A stretch of DNA of 64,000 bases from Schistocerca nitens (GCF_023898315.1 NC_064615.1:737349450-737413449), one strand, 5' to 3'. Counted from the first letter of the stretch, positions 42,070 through 55,739 are shown. The notes: generated from the letters alone by a model not told the origin. Translations and numbers: made by a program.

Positions 42070-44040
42070 AGCGTGTTATTTCAACGTGATCCTATCTTCA
42101 AACTTATTTCACATCGTAGCGGTACATTTCTAGATCTGGGTTCTTTATCTAGTAAGGTCTCTCTACAGTCCCTTGAACCCTGCACTAGGAATGGTGAATC
42201 ACCCCGCATACATCAGTCTGTAATACTGTTCAGTTTTTAGAAATAAAAAAAATATTTTACTTTCTGTTTGATGTTTCTCATTTTTACCAGATTTTAATTA
42301 ATTACGAATACTCGCGTTTTCATGCGATTAATGGATAAAAATAAAATATCTTAGTTTTACTAAAAATTCTGATCCAATATTTGCTAATTTATATATATAT
42401 TTGTTAAAAATTATGAAATCCAAATAAAAGTGGATGAAGTTCCCCGTAGCGAGATTAGAACCCGTAAGTAAATTATTACAATACTTTCACACTACTCGCA
42501 CAGCCACCGTCCAGTGCGTTAACAGTCTACAAATGTTTTGTACTCAATACAGCCCGGAAATCTTTTAATCTTTGAAGGCGATTTTTTATTGCATCGTACT
42601 ACTTTAGAAAACCGATCTTCAAATCCCATAAGTATGAAAAAAATCAAGGATGACTTTCCGTGAGATCTCCTCGTGACTGACGGAATTTAGCCACTGTGTA
42701 TGATATATGACAGTCAATAAATAAAACGTCAAAGCAAGGTTCCAAGCAACAAATTTATGTTAGAAATTTACATACGATAAAACTTACGAGATTTACTGTG
42801 TCAGTTTGGTATCTTGTAATGAAAGTAACACCACTTATTGCCCCAACGAACTACACGTTTCATACAGCAATGTGTGAGGCGCGTAATGATGGTTTTTATG
42901 TGTTTCATAGGAAGTGAATGTGTATCATTCTTCTCGTACAACTGTTCTCAATCCAGGAAGATCGTATTGAGGGGCACTGTGAGCAACACAACTAATTCCT
43001 CTTCTTGTTAGTTTCGTCAGTTAGTGAAAACTAATGTATCTTTATCTATTGCAGTTGTGAGATGTACCGTTAAGTCGATATACGTACATACTGCTTAATT
43101 AGGTGCCACAAAATATTCATTTCAATTAGTAAAAATACAATTTTATATATCACCTGATGTTTTAGCGAGGCTACTGCATTGTTCACTATATACCACAGTA
43201 AGCTTTGCCGTTATTATTCAACCTTTATATATCTTTTACTAACGGTTTAGAGCCTTCATTAAGAAATGTTGACCAAAGACTGACAACGTGACAGTGGAAG
43301 ACTAGAATCAACACGCAGCAGCAAAGCGAATGCGAGAAAAACCTATACAATACTGCCTACAGCTAAGGGTCTACTTAACGATCTCTGCCCCGGCTACCTT
43401 AGACGCGAGTTCTTCGTCCAGTGTACCGAGCGTCAGAGCCACCTGCTTCACACACAGGCCTCAAAACCTGCGTGTCGTCAACATCTACACAAGCAGACGG
43501 AGCCTCCAGTTTCGGATTAACTTCACTGGCAACAAAATGACTGCTCTGCTAATGGCGCATGTTCGCAGTAATGCTATCTAGGGTCGCAGCACATAATTCA
43601 GTACAAATATTCGAACCATTCAGACGCGGTTCTGACCTTACTATGTTTTTGGATGAATCTTTCACTCTCTATAATGACGGACGTCGGTGTGGAACTTCCT
43701 AACACATGCATGCCCTACCAGGACTCGAACTTGTTCGTTTTCGCCAGCAGTGTTATTACCCACCAGCTAATTATATCGCTCTGAAAAATACAGTATTATT
43801 TACGTCTACTTTACAGATATTACGAACGGTAAGACGTCTGTGTAACTGAAGGCCGAGCCACACCGTATCTCAACGAGCAGCAACGACCCGTCAAATAGCG
43901 TTAAGTTGTCGTTAAACGGGAAGTCAACACAATGTCACGTCGCACCATCCAGTCTCCACGATGAAAGTGAGCTGGTGAAGGAGCGTCTTGTTAAAAGTTG
44001 GAGTGAAGCGTCTTTATTAAGGAACTGCAATTATACTATA
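42070..44040. other. No gene recognised
   Basis: AT-rich sequence with tRNA-like debris at 42445-42520 (GATTAGAACCCGTAAG) and 43710-43770 (CAGGACTCGAAC...CCACCAGCTAATTATATC). Open frames such as 43330-43581 are short and featureless. Confidence 0.3.
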
Positions 44041-44045
44041 CGCAT

Positions 44046-44318
44046 TTGATGATGATGATGATGATGTCCCATACTCCGAGGAGCGTAGGGAACGATGCGG
44101 GAGACCCGCATCGCCGACTAGGCAAGGTCGTAGCTGAGGTGGTTTGCCATTGCCTTCCTCCGACCGTAATGGGGATGAATGATGATGATGAAGACAACCC
44201 AAAAACACCCAGTCATCTCGTGGCAGGGAAAATCCCTGACCCTGCCGGAAATCGAACCCGGAACCCCTTGCGCGGGAAGCTACAACGCTACCGTAAGACC
44301 ACGAGCTGCGGACATATA
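44046..44318 (-). mobile_element. tRNA-derived SINE with alternative head and (ATC)n tail
   Basis: Minus-strand head TCCGCAGCTCGTGGTCTTAC, B box GGTTCGATTTCC and GGGATTTTCCCTGCCACGAG match the head of 9925-10135. The tail differs: GTCTTCATCATCATCATTCA, GGAAGGCAATGGCAAACCAC and CGGCGATGCGGGTCTCCCGC, ending in (ATC)n at 44049-44066. Confidence 0.85.
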
Positions 44319-44329
44319 TGCATTTATTG

Positions 44330-46920
44330 AGAGGCAAAGCGAAATTCATAAGGAATATGCTGACAAAGTTTGCATGGTAAATTCTATTTATTGCAGTGAA
44401 GAGCGAACATGTGTTGTACATACATTTTAAGACATCAAACATCAAAATATATTCAAATATGGAGATCAACAATAGTTAGAATGCAGACGAAAATCTCAGT
44501 TTTGCTCTTTTCTTTGCACGTTGTTTTCTTTAAATTTGTGAATCAAAGTCAAACAACTCATTTTCATCCTCATTACTGAGACTATTTCACTTTCTAAGTA
44601 AGTTTCGTAAAAAAGTCTGATTCCTATTTCTATTACAGGCTTCTGTGTTAAACATGTGTTGCGTAAAATTTAAATAATGTTTCTTTCCTTCTGTTTAGGC
44701 CGTTTTGACTTCAGGAAGCCACGTGTGCGATGGAGATAAAAGTAAATCTGCGTCCTTACTGTAGTTCAGTGGTGTGATCTGTCTCCATGCGAGAGCGGAA
44801 CCACTGTATGTGGCTAGTATACGGTACAGTGTTCAGTCTGTCAACATGATTCGGCGGTTATCTGAGACCGTGCTCGCTCTATCACTTTGGGACAAGACGG
44901 ACTGTCAGCACGGAAAGTTGGCCATCGAAATAGCGTACCTGACAGCAAGTCGTTAAAATATTGAATAGCTATTGTGATACACAAAACATTGAAGATCTAC
45001 CTCATGGTGACTGCCTGCAGTAGGGACAGGGGTTGGACAAAAATTTGGAACTACCGCAAGAAATGCATGCTTGAACCTGCACGTTCCGCTGTTGTATTTG
45101 ACCACGAACGGCACCACTGCAATGTCCTCAGCTCTATAGGTGTCCACTGTATGTGAGTCCCTACGTTGGTTCACGACGGCCGAGTAGCAAAGTGATGAGG
45201 AGGACCACTGTCAAGCCCAAGGTGTCAATCAAATAGCACTAAATTAACATCCGTTTATTGCAGAGAGCTTTACAGAGATCCAGTCTCCTCCTCGAGACGG
45301 CCTGGTAGCAGCCGAGCTAAGTCCGCGTTGCCGGAACGTGCTGAGTGGCGCACCAGCACCCGTTGTGGAATTTATAACCGAAGCACCTGGTGTTGCCCGC
45401 TTTCAGTTCCGCCGCTTCGACAGAGCAGAGCTTCGATCGGCGTGACCCCACAGCCCAGGGTGACTGTGGACATCCGCCAAAGCCTCATTGTTCTAGTTGA
45501 GCGTAGTTGCACTTAGACTTGCAGTAATCCGCATATGCCTCATCACGGTTGTCGTGATGGCGAGAAGTCGGATGTCCCGAGAAGAGCAATACGGAGGACA
45601 TTCCGAGCGGCAGTCCCAGTGTACAGCCGATAAGGCGGTACACGAATTGCCAATGAGAGGCACCACTTGGCGCCCCGCTCGCAAGTCGAACAGCTTGCAA
45701 CCAGATACATCACTTCTTCATCCACGGAAGACCCACTTAGCCCATATCTTCAATCGGTCACCATTGTAAAAGGCGGGATGGCAGCTCGCAGAATTGAAGT
45801 TCCCCCCACAGCAGGATCGCTGTGGACTCGGACAAGTAGACTCCTAACTGACCGTTGCTGGTACACTTCGTCGTATGTCTCCAGGTCATGTTGCAACTAA
45901 CAGTACTGGTGTCCCTTCGGTATCAGTGATGCTGACGGAATGAGCAGACCATGAACCCTGTGTGGAAGGAAAGAGAGGTTTATATAGTCACCATTGAGGA
46001 TATTCACTCCTGTAAAGGGGACCGAATGTGCTCGTGCTTTTCGGGCCAGTCATCGTTCTCTGCTAGACTAATGTTTAGTTTCAGAACGTTCTTTTATGCA
46101 AGGTTTTGCTGCCTGAAAGGAGTTCTTGCGTATCCTGTAGGCCTAGTTACTCCACGCTGCCCCATTAACAGACTATCGTTAGCGTCCTTTGCAGTGATGT
46201 CACGGTGCTCAATCAGGGGTTCTTAACGCACTCTGCCGCTCAGTCTGCGGCGACGCACTCCTTGCTTCTTTGTGTGGCGGTGCCCCCGACCGTTTGTACT
46301 CGTTACGCGACCACTGCCTGGATGTCGTTCCAGACAGCTCATAAAAATTTTATTCTTCGCTCTAATGCCATTCTGCTGCGCAAAAATTCGTTGCAAGTGT
46401 CAGTCGTGACCAGAACAGTGTTCTGTGAACTTGTGAGCGCATTGTGTCGGAGCTAAGTGGTTTCGAAAATGGGTAAACTGTTGGTACTCATGTGCTGGGT
46501 GCTCCGTAAGAGGCTCCGTATCGAAAATTCGAACCACATAGGGGTGGCGATAGGAAGGACATCCGGGCATCCTCTACGACTAACATTGCCAAATGCAATA
46601 ATCATCATACAAACCCCTGAATGTAAGAGATAAAGGTCAGGAAAAAGAAGAAAGAAAAGGAGATCTAAATTTATTGGGAATGGTCAATGCAGTCATCAAT
46701 CCGACAAACATAAAGAAAATTCATCCACTAACAAGAAGTTTGATGTATGCTTAAGGAAACTACGATCGTCTGCAGTAAGTAGCTAGTTCCCACAACATGA
46801 TAAGAGAATCTCTGAGGCTTTTAATAGGAACAAAGAGGAACTGGTGTCGAACTGAAACTATATGATGCACCCTGTTCTTCCAATCAAAAGACGCAGCCTG
46901 GAAGTTTCAGCTGTCTCGGT
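44330..46920. other. No gene recognised; LINE-3'-UTR-like patch at ~46540-46660
   Basis: 45180-45900 is GC-richer and has overlapping short frames on both strands, all without domain motifs. GGGGTGGCGATAGGAAGGAC near 46540 with CCAAATGCAATAATCATCAT and GGTCAGGAAAAAGAAGAAAG resembles a LINE 3' UTR. No promoter or splice architecture is convincing. Confidence 0.3.
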
Positions 46921-46932
46921 CCGAATGCCAGT

Positions 46933-47127
46933 TCAAAATGGTTCAAATGGCTCTAAGCACTGTGGGACTTAACATCTGAGGTCATCAGTCCCCTAGACTT
47001 AGAACCTAACTAACCTAAGGACATTACACACATCCATGCCCGAGGCAGGATTCGAACCTGCGACCGTAGCAGCTGTGTGGTTCCGGACTGAAGCGCCTAG
47101 AAGCGCTCGGTCACAGCGGCCGGACCA
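46933..47127 (-). mobile_element. tRNA-derived SINE, full length, ~9-bp target duplication
   Basis: Minus-strand copy, head GGCCGCTGTGACCGAGCGCT. AATGCCAGT flanks it at 46924-46932 and 47129-47137. An 8-bp deletion removes part of the AACTTAGAAC region. Confidence 0.85.
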
Positions 47128-47439
47128 AATGCCAGTCAAGCACAAAATTCCAGTATGTTACAAATGTATCCTCAGTATACTCTCCACATGTCATATACGT
47201 TGCCAAAGGTTCAAGCATAACGAGCGAAAACTCATTCAAGGCGCCCCAGTTTTTAAGACACTGCAGTCACACAAAAGAAGAGTGAAGTTCACGTTAACAT
47301 CCGAGCAGCCTTGTTTACATTTCCCATTGTTTCTCAGATGGCGTCAGCCGAAAGCCTGGTTGGTTCTTTGGGAATAACTGCGCCTAATTTATTCGCCTGT
47401 TATTGTCCAGAAGTAATGACGGGAGGAAAAGGAAAGTTT

Positions 47440-48216
47440 TGGAGTGCTGTTAAAATTTTGGGTGAAAGGTTATCAATGATAAGATTCGCTGATAACATTG
47501 CTATGCTCAGTGAAAGTGAAGAAGAATTGCAGGACCTATTAAATGGAATGGACAGTCGAATGAGCATACGCTATGGACAGAGAGTAAGTCAGAGAAAGAC
47601 GAAAGTAATGATGAGCAGCAGAAATGGGATTAGCAATAAACTTGACAAAATTCGGGACCACAAATTAGTCGAAGTGAAATAATTCTGCTAACTTGAAAGC
47701 AAAATAACACTTGACGGTTGAAGCAAGAGGACGTAATAAGCAGACTAGCACAGGCAAAGAAGCGTTCCTGACCAAAAGAAGTTTACTGATATCAAACATC
47801 CAATTTAACGTGAGGAAGGAATTTTTGAAGTGTACATTTGGAGCACAACATTGTATATAAATGAACAGGTGGGAGACAGGAACAGAAGAGAATCGAAGCG
47901 TTGATGATGTTGTAGAAAGATGTTAAAAATAATATAGGTTCATAAGGAAAGAAATGAAGACGTTCTCTGCAGAACCTGTGAAGAGAGGAACATGTGGAAA
48001 ACATTGACAAGAAGAAGGGACAGGATGATAGGACATATATTAAGTCATTATGGAATAACCTGCAAGGTGCATGAGAGATCTGCAGAGAGTAAGACTGTGG
48101 GGAAGACATCAACAAATAATTGAAGGCGTTGCGCACAACTGAGATGAAGAGCCTAATATAGAAGAGGAATTCTTGGTGGGCCGTGTCAAACCAAAAAAAT
48201 AATAAAATAAAATAAT
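47440..48216 (+). pseudogene. LINE reverse-transcriptase C-terminal half with A-rich tail
   Basis: SMIRFADNIAMLSESEEELQ is the RT palm; the catalytic box is FADN where FADD is expected. It is followed by LLNGMDSRMSIRYGQRVSQR and KTKVMMSSR. Shifted frames then give a thumb region with KFTDIKHPI...REEG and IWSTTLY, then REEHVENI, MIGHILSHYG-like and RRHQQIIEG. The element closes with AAAAAAATAATAAAATAAAA at 48195-48216, a LINE 3' tail. At least six frame changes. Confidence 0.75.
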
Positions 48217-48224
48217 ATAAAACT

Positions 48225-49020
48225 GCCCAAGAGCGAGTAGGAATCGCGCAATGAGGGTTCCGTACAGACTTATTATGTATATAGACAGTTAATCAATCCC
48301 CGGAATCGTGAGTCTCTACGAATTTTGCCAGTCGTAGACATCGATACTAGCAAGATATAAGTCCTGGGAATCCCAAGACCGTATCAAAATCTCTACAGAA
48401 GTTGCTGAGACTAGCCCGGACACACAAAAAGAAGCGAGAAAGGGAATTCAGTTTATATTCCATGCGTAGAGAGATGATTTAATAAAAAAAATTATTTTAC
48501 TTACTAAAATGTTACTCCACTTTACATTTATGGTCGCATGCAATAATTTTTTTTTCTCTTGTCTTTTTGACGGACTGATGAATAAGGTGTAAGTTCTATC
48601 GGTAAAAAGTTATTTTTATGTGATATAATTTCACATTTTCCTTTTAGTTGTACTGTGAGACCTTGCTTCCTTCCAAATTACATGATTCTAGGTAAACGGT
48701 TTTAATGACTGAGTTTGCGAGTATCACGAATGTGACAAAAATGGCCGTATCTTCTGATTGCGTTGACTTAGAAGCTGAAATGTTTTTGCGAGTATCAAAT
48801 ATGTGACAGAAATGGCCGTATTTTCTGATTGCGTTGACTTAGAAGCTGAAATGTTTTACACCGCCAAGGGACCGTAGACGTTGGTATGTGATATAAATTT
48901 GAACTTGATGCGCTCATCCGTTCCTGAGAAAAAGACGTTCTTAACAGACAGACAGCCGGACAACACAGCGTCCTATGAGGGTTCCGTTTTTACGGACTGA
49001 AGTACCCAACCCTACAAAGA
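48225..49020. repeat. Unclassified repeat with internal 73-bp tandem duplication
   Basis: AATGAGGGTTCCGTACAGAC (48251) and TATGAGGGTTCCGTTTTTAC (48973) delimit it. TTGCGAGTATCACGAATGTG at 48714 recurs as TTGCGAGTATCAAATATGTG at 48787, both followed by GATTGCGTTGACTTAGAAGC. Confidence 0.6.
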
Positions 49021-49029
49021 AAAACAAAA

Positions 49030-50680
49030 AACCTAATGTACATTCTCTACTGGCAGTTGTGGACGAGACGTGACGTTCAACTTTCCTTACTATAAGCAAA
49101 AAGCACACGTTAAAATGTCATAGTGTTACATCAACAAGTCTATGAACAAACTTGAATAGGGGTGAACAGTACTCTGTAAGTTAGGCAGTACCTTTAGGAT
49201 GAGCCCTGAATAGCCGATCCAGAGAAACCAAAGGAAAGACAAGTTACGTTAGTTTATATATCGAAAGCAATGCCCGCTACGCAGTACATTAATGCAGTCA
49301 CTGTATTTGAAATTAATGTTAAACGTTCACCTCGGAAAGCACGAAGAAGACCTCTGTTTGTACCAGCTGTGCCTTCTCACGACAGTGTGTGCAGCAACGC
49401 TAAGGCTAGTTGCATAATTCTGTCCAGAGGCTTACATTCCGAGGCAGAGGTGCGCTGTGTCTGCTGCAGTATTAATATGTGATCTCTGCTTTACGTATCA
49501 CTTGAAAGATAGTCGATATAATTCATATATCCGGAAATAAATATACTATACGAGAAAAGTCGCCTGATGAGTTCTTGCGGAAATTCATTTTTTTAAACGA
49601 AAAGTTCTAGTGTGGCCCAAAGTAGTAGTCGTTGCTTTGTACCTTGTTTCTGTCTTATCATGATGACTTATCATTAGAGAGATGACCTCAGTTTTGGCGC
49701 CGAACAACCCTTGACACTTTACTATTTACCAAACAGTCACAGTTATAATGCGCTTTTGGAATCAAAGTAACATAACAGAAAGTAATCTTAATCGTGTTGT
49801 GCTCTTCCACAGTTGAGTAAACATGGATGTTAAGAAAACTGTTATTTCAGGTAGATTTGCTGCTTTTCGTTCTGCACGAACATACTCAGATGACAAAGTG
49901 GCGGAAATGTGCCAGTGTAATGATTTAAAATGCTTCACAACCGGATAAAACGTTAAAAAGGTGTATGTTACACTGCGACAAGTATAGTACTCCATTTCGT
50001 TGTCTGTGCTTGGTATAAGCAAAGCCAGCAGTACGTGTTGGGTAGAAACAACATGCAGTGCTATACTGATGATAGATGTAGTTAGAAAGTGTTAAATTAT
50101 TAAAAAAAGAGAGTGTGGTTATTATGGCTGTTACAGTACGATGTCATCAGAAAAGGAGAATGTTGTTACTGTTGCACAATACTGCTGTTTTATGCGGTTT
50201 ATCAACTAGTAAAACAGTAGGGTGCTTAAAATTTCCCAATTCTCGTTTTTTTCCGAGTCCATGTGGCTTATCATTTCAGTTTAGCTGCAATTACCACAGT
50301 CCTTAGTATATTTATTGAGAAAAGATATTAAATCCATTTAACATTTGCCGAGAGTGAAAAATTGTGAAATTTTCATTGTCTATATCTAGGTAGGATGGGA
50401 GTTCAACTTGTACAAAACATGGGGCAACTGAGTTTAAACACTAAAGGAGTAAGTCAACACGCACTTGTTCAATCACTAGAAAACTCGAGATTGTAAGGAA
50501 AATTTGCAAACTTTTTCGAGAAATTACGTAACATCTCATGGACCCAATCGCACGCAGAAAATTTGCTGTGCTAAGTCACAACCTTTTTTTCATTCTTTAC
50601 TGCAATTATAAATATCTAAATGGCAATAGACACCAAACAACAAAAAGGGTGAGGTGCTCCACATTAGTATTAAAATGAAA
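49030..50680. other. No gene recognised
   Basis: AT-rich. The frames at 49270-49482 and 49762-50022 lack motifs. Confidence 0.3.
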
Positions 50681-50689
50681 CCCTTAAAT

Positions 50690-51140
50690 TTTGACTACAC
50701 GATAAATCACACGAATTTAAAGTTGTTGATTAAACTAACTACCTAGGGATCAGAGTTATAATGACTTAAATTGGAACCATTACGTAGAAAATATTGTACG
50801 AAAGGCGAACCGAAGGCTATGTTTCATTGGCATAGTATTTGGAAGACGCAGCAAATACGCTGGAGAGACTGCCTACACTACGTTTAGCCGTCCTTTCCTG
50901 GAGGATTGCTGCGCAGTATCGGACCCTTACCAAAGAGAATGGCGGATCGTTCTGAAGCATAGTGAAAGAGGGGAATGCGTGTCACAGATATGACATGCAA
51001 GTAGGGAAGTCAATTATTGAAACAAAGGGTTTTTTCGTTGCGGTAGAGATCTTTCACACAATTTCAATCACCGAATGCGAAAATACTTTGTTGGACTGCC
51101 GCCTACGTAGGGGGAAATGACCATCGTAATAAAATTGAAT
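50690..51140 (+). pseudogene. LINE RT C-terminal fragment
   Basis: NYLGIRVIMT, stop, then in changing frames PSFLEDCCAVSDPYQREWRI, where RPxLEYxxxVWDPY is expected, and SIIETKGFF. This is the post-palm segment of CR1-like LINEs. Heavily frameshifted and truncated at both ends. Confidence 0.5.
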
Positions 51141-51189
51141 TTCAGAGTAATCATGTAGATATAGATGCAGGCAATAGAGAGAGGCGTCA

Positions 51190-52400
51190 CGACATCCGGA
51201 AGCTTAGAAAAGTTTAGATACTATATATCAATAAGATGCACTATGATCAACATGGATCGCTGAGTATTGTCATTCTCAATGCTGTCTACGTTGGGTGTGG
51301 AACAGATTGAGGCAATACGACTGCATCAAGAAACTTGACAGAGCCCAGCAGTAACACAAAAAAAAGGATTATTAACATGTGTGACTGTACTGAGACACAG
51401 AAACTTGGTGTGAAATACACTATTGCATCCTCAATGGAAACACGCACCTGAGATTAGGCACATTATTGAATCGCTATAAAGTAGTATGTATGTTTAAATT
51501 ACTGCTGTCTCAACTCTCGAACCCAAGGGCCAAATAGCCAATGCTGAATCTGTGAGAGACAAGCAATGAGACACTTGTACAATACTTAGACAGTGTAAGA
51601 AAGTGAGGGAAATGGAGAAAATGTGCTGAGAAATTCTCGCTGCTGGGAAGCGGAAGGGGAAGGACAGCTGCAGTTTTCTCACCATTTTTTCAGTTTCGAT
51701 TTTTCCCTAGTGTCCCACCAAAATTTGATTTTAGTGCCATTCTGAATTAGCATACACTGGCAGGGTGGGACGAGGATTCAGTGGTGGGTCACAGCTACTG
51801 GTGTTATCGTCTTGTTACACGTTCCTGTTTTGTCCAGCGACTATCAGTCTTTGGTGTGCTTCTTATCTGTTGGATTTTCTCGGTCGAACCATCTGGACGT
51901 TGCCCCTGTGGTTATAAATTGTTGGTGCAATCTAAGGAAGTGTCTGCTTCTGCCCTGCAGCTACTATAAAGATGTGCCCACTGTACCAGTTACAAGGAAT
52001 TCATCCTGTTCCTATCACGGATGGAACGCGGTAAGAATGCTTGCTTAAACGCTTCTGTGTAGGCTGTAATTAATCTGATCCTGTCCTCGCGATCCCTATG
52101 TCTTCGACTTTTCCGCTCCCTGTCTTTCCGTCTCTCCCCCACATCTCGCGTGTTTTCGACATTCGACGTGTTAGGTTTTCATGCTTTTTTGTTGACCTAC
52201 AAAATTAAGTTTCCATATTATAAAATATCGAATCAATAATGGAATTAGTTAATAAAACGTAAACTCTAAGACAACAGAAAACGACGCACCACGAAGAAAT
52301 TATCCGAATTGGACGGAAATCGGCTGACGTGATAAACAAATGATACAATTTCAGAAAATTTGAATGATGTATTCTTGAGAGAGAGATCCACAAATTGAAC
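51190..52400. other. No gene recognised
   Basis: A GC-richer T/C-rich patch at 52080-52180 (CTCGCGATCCCTATGTCTTC, CTGTCTTTCCGTCTCTCCCC) looks LINE-derived, but no coding motif supports it. The frames at 51781-52048 are featureless. Confidence 0.25.
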
Positions 52401-52409
52401 AAGTCAATA

Positions 52410-53455
52410 ACACATTGGTCCACCTCTAGCTCTTATGAAAGCTGTTATTCGACTTAGTACTGATCGATAGAGTTGTTGGATGTACTCCTGAGGGATATAA
52501 TGCCAAATTCTGTCGAATCGGGGCGTTAGTTCGTCGGAACACTAAGCCTGGTTGGAGAGCCCTGCCAATACTGCTCCAAAAGTTCTCAACTGGGGAGAGA
52601 TCCAACGATGTTACTGGGTAAGGCAGAGCTGGGAAGCACGAAGGACACCAGTCGAAACTCTCGCCCGTGTGCGGACGAGAATTATCTTGCTGAAGTAAAA
52701 GCCCAGGACGGCTTTCCGTGAAGGGCAGAATATCTTCGACTTACCGCTGTGCTGTAAGGGTGCAGTGGATGACAACCAGCGGGGTGCTACTCTGAAAGGA
52801 AATGGCACTCCTGATTGTTCGGCTGTATGACGAGCGACAGTCAAATTGGTATCCCACCGCTGTCTCGGGCATCTCCAGACTTGTGTTCGGCCTGGAATGT
52901 CATTAACTAGAGTACAATTACTTTCAGTGATGAGTCCCACTTCTTACTAAGCTCCGGTGACCAGCGAAAACCTGTCTGGAGACGCCGTGGGCAGCAGTGG
53001 GATACCAACCTGGCTGTTGCCCGCCATACTACCCAACAATCGAGGGATGCAATATCTTTTCATAGCAACATCCCTTTGGTTGTCATCCGCGGCACCCTTA
53101 CAGCACAGTGGTACGTCGACGATATTCTACGCCCCGCTTTGTTGCCTTTCGTGGTAAACGTTGGCTTACATTTCAGCAAGATAATGCCCGCCTCCACACG
53201 GCGAGAGTTTCTACTGGTTGTCTTCGTGCTTGCCAAACGCTACCTCGGCCGCTCCATCCAGCTCGGGATTTTGACTATCTTGGACAAAATTTGGCACAAT
53301 AACCCTCGGGCAGGACATCCAACAACTCTATCAATCAATGTCAAGTCGAAGAACTGCTTTCATAAAGGCCAGAGGTGGAGCAGAACTCGAAGAACCGCTT
53401 GCACAAGAGCAAGAGATGGCCCAGCATGTTATTGACTAGCTCAGTTTGCGAAGCT
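52410..53455. mobile_element. Head-to-head inverted pair of Tc1-type fragments
   Basis: Left arm (52410-52910) reads on the minus strand: VWRCPRQRWDTNLTVARHTA, then APLQHSG. Right arm (52917-53455) reads on the plus strand: FSDESHFLL (first catalytic Asp), VWRRRGQQWDTNLAVARHTT and LTFQQDNARLHTARVS (second Asp). Both arms end outward at the same transposase C-terminus (sense RTAFIKARGG-like). Neither has an intact frame or the third catalytic motif. Confidence 0.8.
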
Positions 53456-53786
53456 CTTTCTCTTGAGTAAATAATCCAATTTTTTTTCAAATTATAATCT
53501 TTTTTATCTGTAAATACAAATTACTTCTACGTATTTCCGTCCCATTCGGATTTTTTCTTTTTCTCTTACAGTGTATTACGGAATCCGCACTTAAATCCAA
53601 CAAGTCTTTCAGTTTGAACAGCATTTCCTCTTTTCGTTCAATAGCCCGTTTCATATTATGTACATCACTTAGTTTCTTCAACCCGCTTACTGTTTTGGAT
53701 AGACTACTTCCGTAAAAAAGGCAGTTTGCTAACAATTATACTGCTTGGTGCTAGCTTGCCTCCAGTGTTTCCAAATTACATGCACA

Positions 53787-53789
<3 letters not shown>

Positions 53790-53859
<70 letters not shown>
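53790..53859. repeat. Compound (TG)n(AG)n microsatellite
   Basis: About 15 TG units followed by about 19 AG units. Open frames through it on both strands are artefacts. Confidence 0.98.
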
Positions 53860-53861
<2 letters not shown>

Positions 53862-53869
53862 AGGTTCAT

Positions 53870-55730
53870 CGAAAATACAAGGGCCGATCGAGGTCTCTCG
53901 TCGCTCCATTTTCTCTCGGTATACCGACCATTCAACTTACCTCCTTGCCGTAGCGCCAGTTTCAGTCCTACTTGGAGACATGCAGGTAGCTGGAACGTAC
54001 TGATGGCGCCAATATACTTTTGGATACGGTCTGTTTGTTTGGTGCAGAAATACTGTGGTAACAACATAGTTGTCCTTCTTGTCGTTTGTTGTGCGGGAAG
54101 AACACATGGTCGTACATTTTCCATGCCGCATCACTTAGTTAACCTCTGTGATCTGTTTGGCTATTTCAACAGTAATTTTGCAAATTGCGATTATAGGACT
54201 GTATTTTCAGTTGCTTAGTTCTACGAACAAGCAGTTTGCTTCACTCTGTCAGTAACGGCATAACGGCCACTCATGGCAAATAATTGATAACAATTATTGA
54301 ACATTGTGACAAGAATTATATAACTTTTTATACCACGGGTGTGTCTAAAAAACAGGAACACACTGTTTGGGGAAATAAACTTTATTTTGTATTCACTAAC
54401 GTTATTGTTGTTGTTAAAGTTTAGAACTGCGTGTTTATCGTAGCATTTGTAAGAAACTATAAAATACCCTGCGAGCTGGCAGTAAGCTAAGCAGAATCTG
54501 GCGAATTCCCAGATTCCCAGCGCCGATATACCTCTGGCAAACACCCTGGTCCTAAACTTGCCAGCACAACGGTACCTCAGAATGGAAAACACATAACACA
54601 GCTTGACAAACTGCCAACTAACTTCTCTTATTCTGCGTCTTTCTTCGCTAATACGATTCTCACCGGAAAATTGTTGACGGTGATTATTTCACAGTTAGGT
54701 AAGGTGGTTCGGTTTATGCAACTGCAGGTCCAGCAAGCCGGGTTTCTATTACTGCACGCTCGACCATTTGGCAAGGGTAGCACTGTTAAGGTGTCTGTCT
54801 CTGAACAATAGTGCTGGGCCGTGTCAAAATGTTTTTAATTTTATTTAATTGAGTACCGCTACCATTATCAAAGTAAAAGGAAAATTTTGATAATATTTAG
54901 ACTGTACATTTTCTAACTCAGCTTCTGTTCGTATGCAAAAATAATATAATGCGTTATTCGTTTTGTTCTGTGCATGAAAGCTGAAAGATGGCAAACCATT
55001 TCTTCAAGACCGATCTTTGTGACAGTGCTTTCCATTGATCACGAAATGAATGCTGAGGCGCAGCGCACGTTCGTGAGCAGGACTCATCAAACGTTCACTC
55101 AAGCTCTCGAGAGGAAGCGATGTACAGAAAACTAGAAAAAATTCGACGAATAAGCATCTGCGTGGCATGGCCACTTAATGGCAAGAGCGATTTATGCTAT
55201 AGCTTAAGAAACAAAAAGAAAATTTACAAGTTTTATAAATAATTGTCAGTTATCCTTTCATACTTTGAATATCACGGTTCGTTGCAAGATGGACTTCAGT
55301 GCAAATGAATATTAATTGTTGTACGATTACTTTCCACAGTACACGCCAGTACACTTTTTTTAGGCCTATCCAGTTGCCTTTCTGTTAGAGTCATTACACG
55401 CATCATTTAAGCCTGCACGATTTGAAGCTGCTTACTGCAGCAGGGCCTTGGTCTGCTTCTACAATCTCAGCCCTCATTACCCTCTATTACCAAATTAACG
55501 TTTACTTGACGCTTCAAGATGTATTCTATCAACCCATCTTTTCTTTTAGTCAAATTATGCCATAAATTTCTTCCCTTCCCGATTCACTTCAGTATCTCAC
55601 CAGTACTTATGCCATGCGCCCGTCTAATCTTCAGTAATCTTCTGTGGCGTCACATTTCAAAAAATTCAGTTCTTTTCTTCTCTGTATTGCTTACACTCCA
55701 CAAATACTTTCGGAAAATATTTCTTAACAC
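53870..55730. other. No gene recognised
   Basis: AT-rich with short frames only. The frame at 54221-54592 includes an (AAC)n-derived Asn run. Confidence 0.3.
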
Positions 55731-55739
55731 TTAAATTTA

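Noticed and set aside
43330-43581. 83-codon frame as a secreted peptide gene
   Set aside because: No signal peptide, no conserved cysteines, and chance length for this composition.
53729-54218. Open frames of 131 and 157 codons
   Set aside because: Extended by the (TG)n(AG)n microsatellite; the remainders have no motif.
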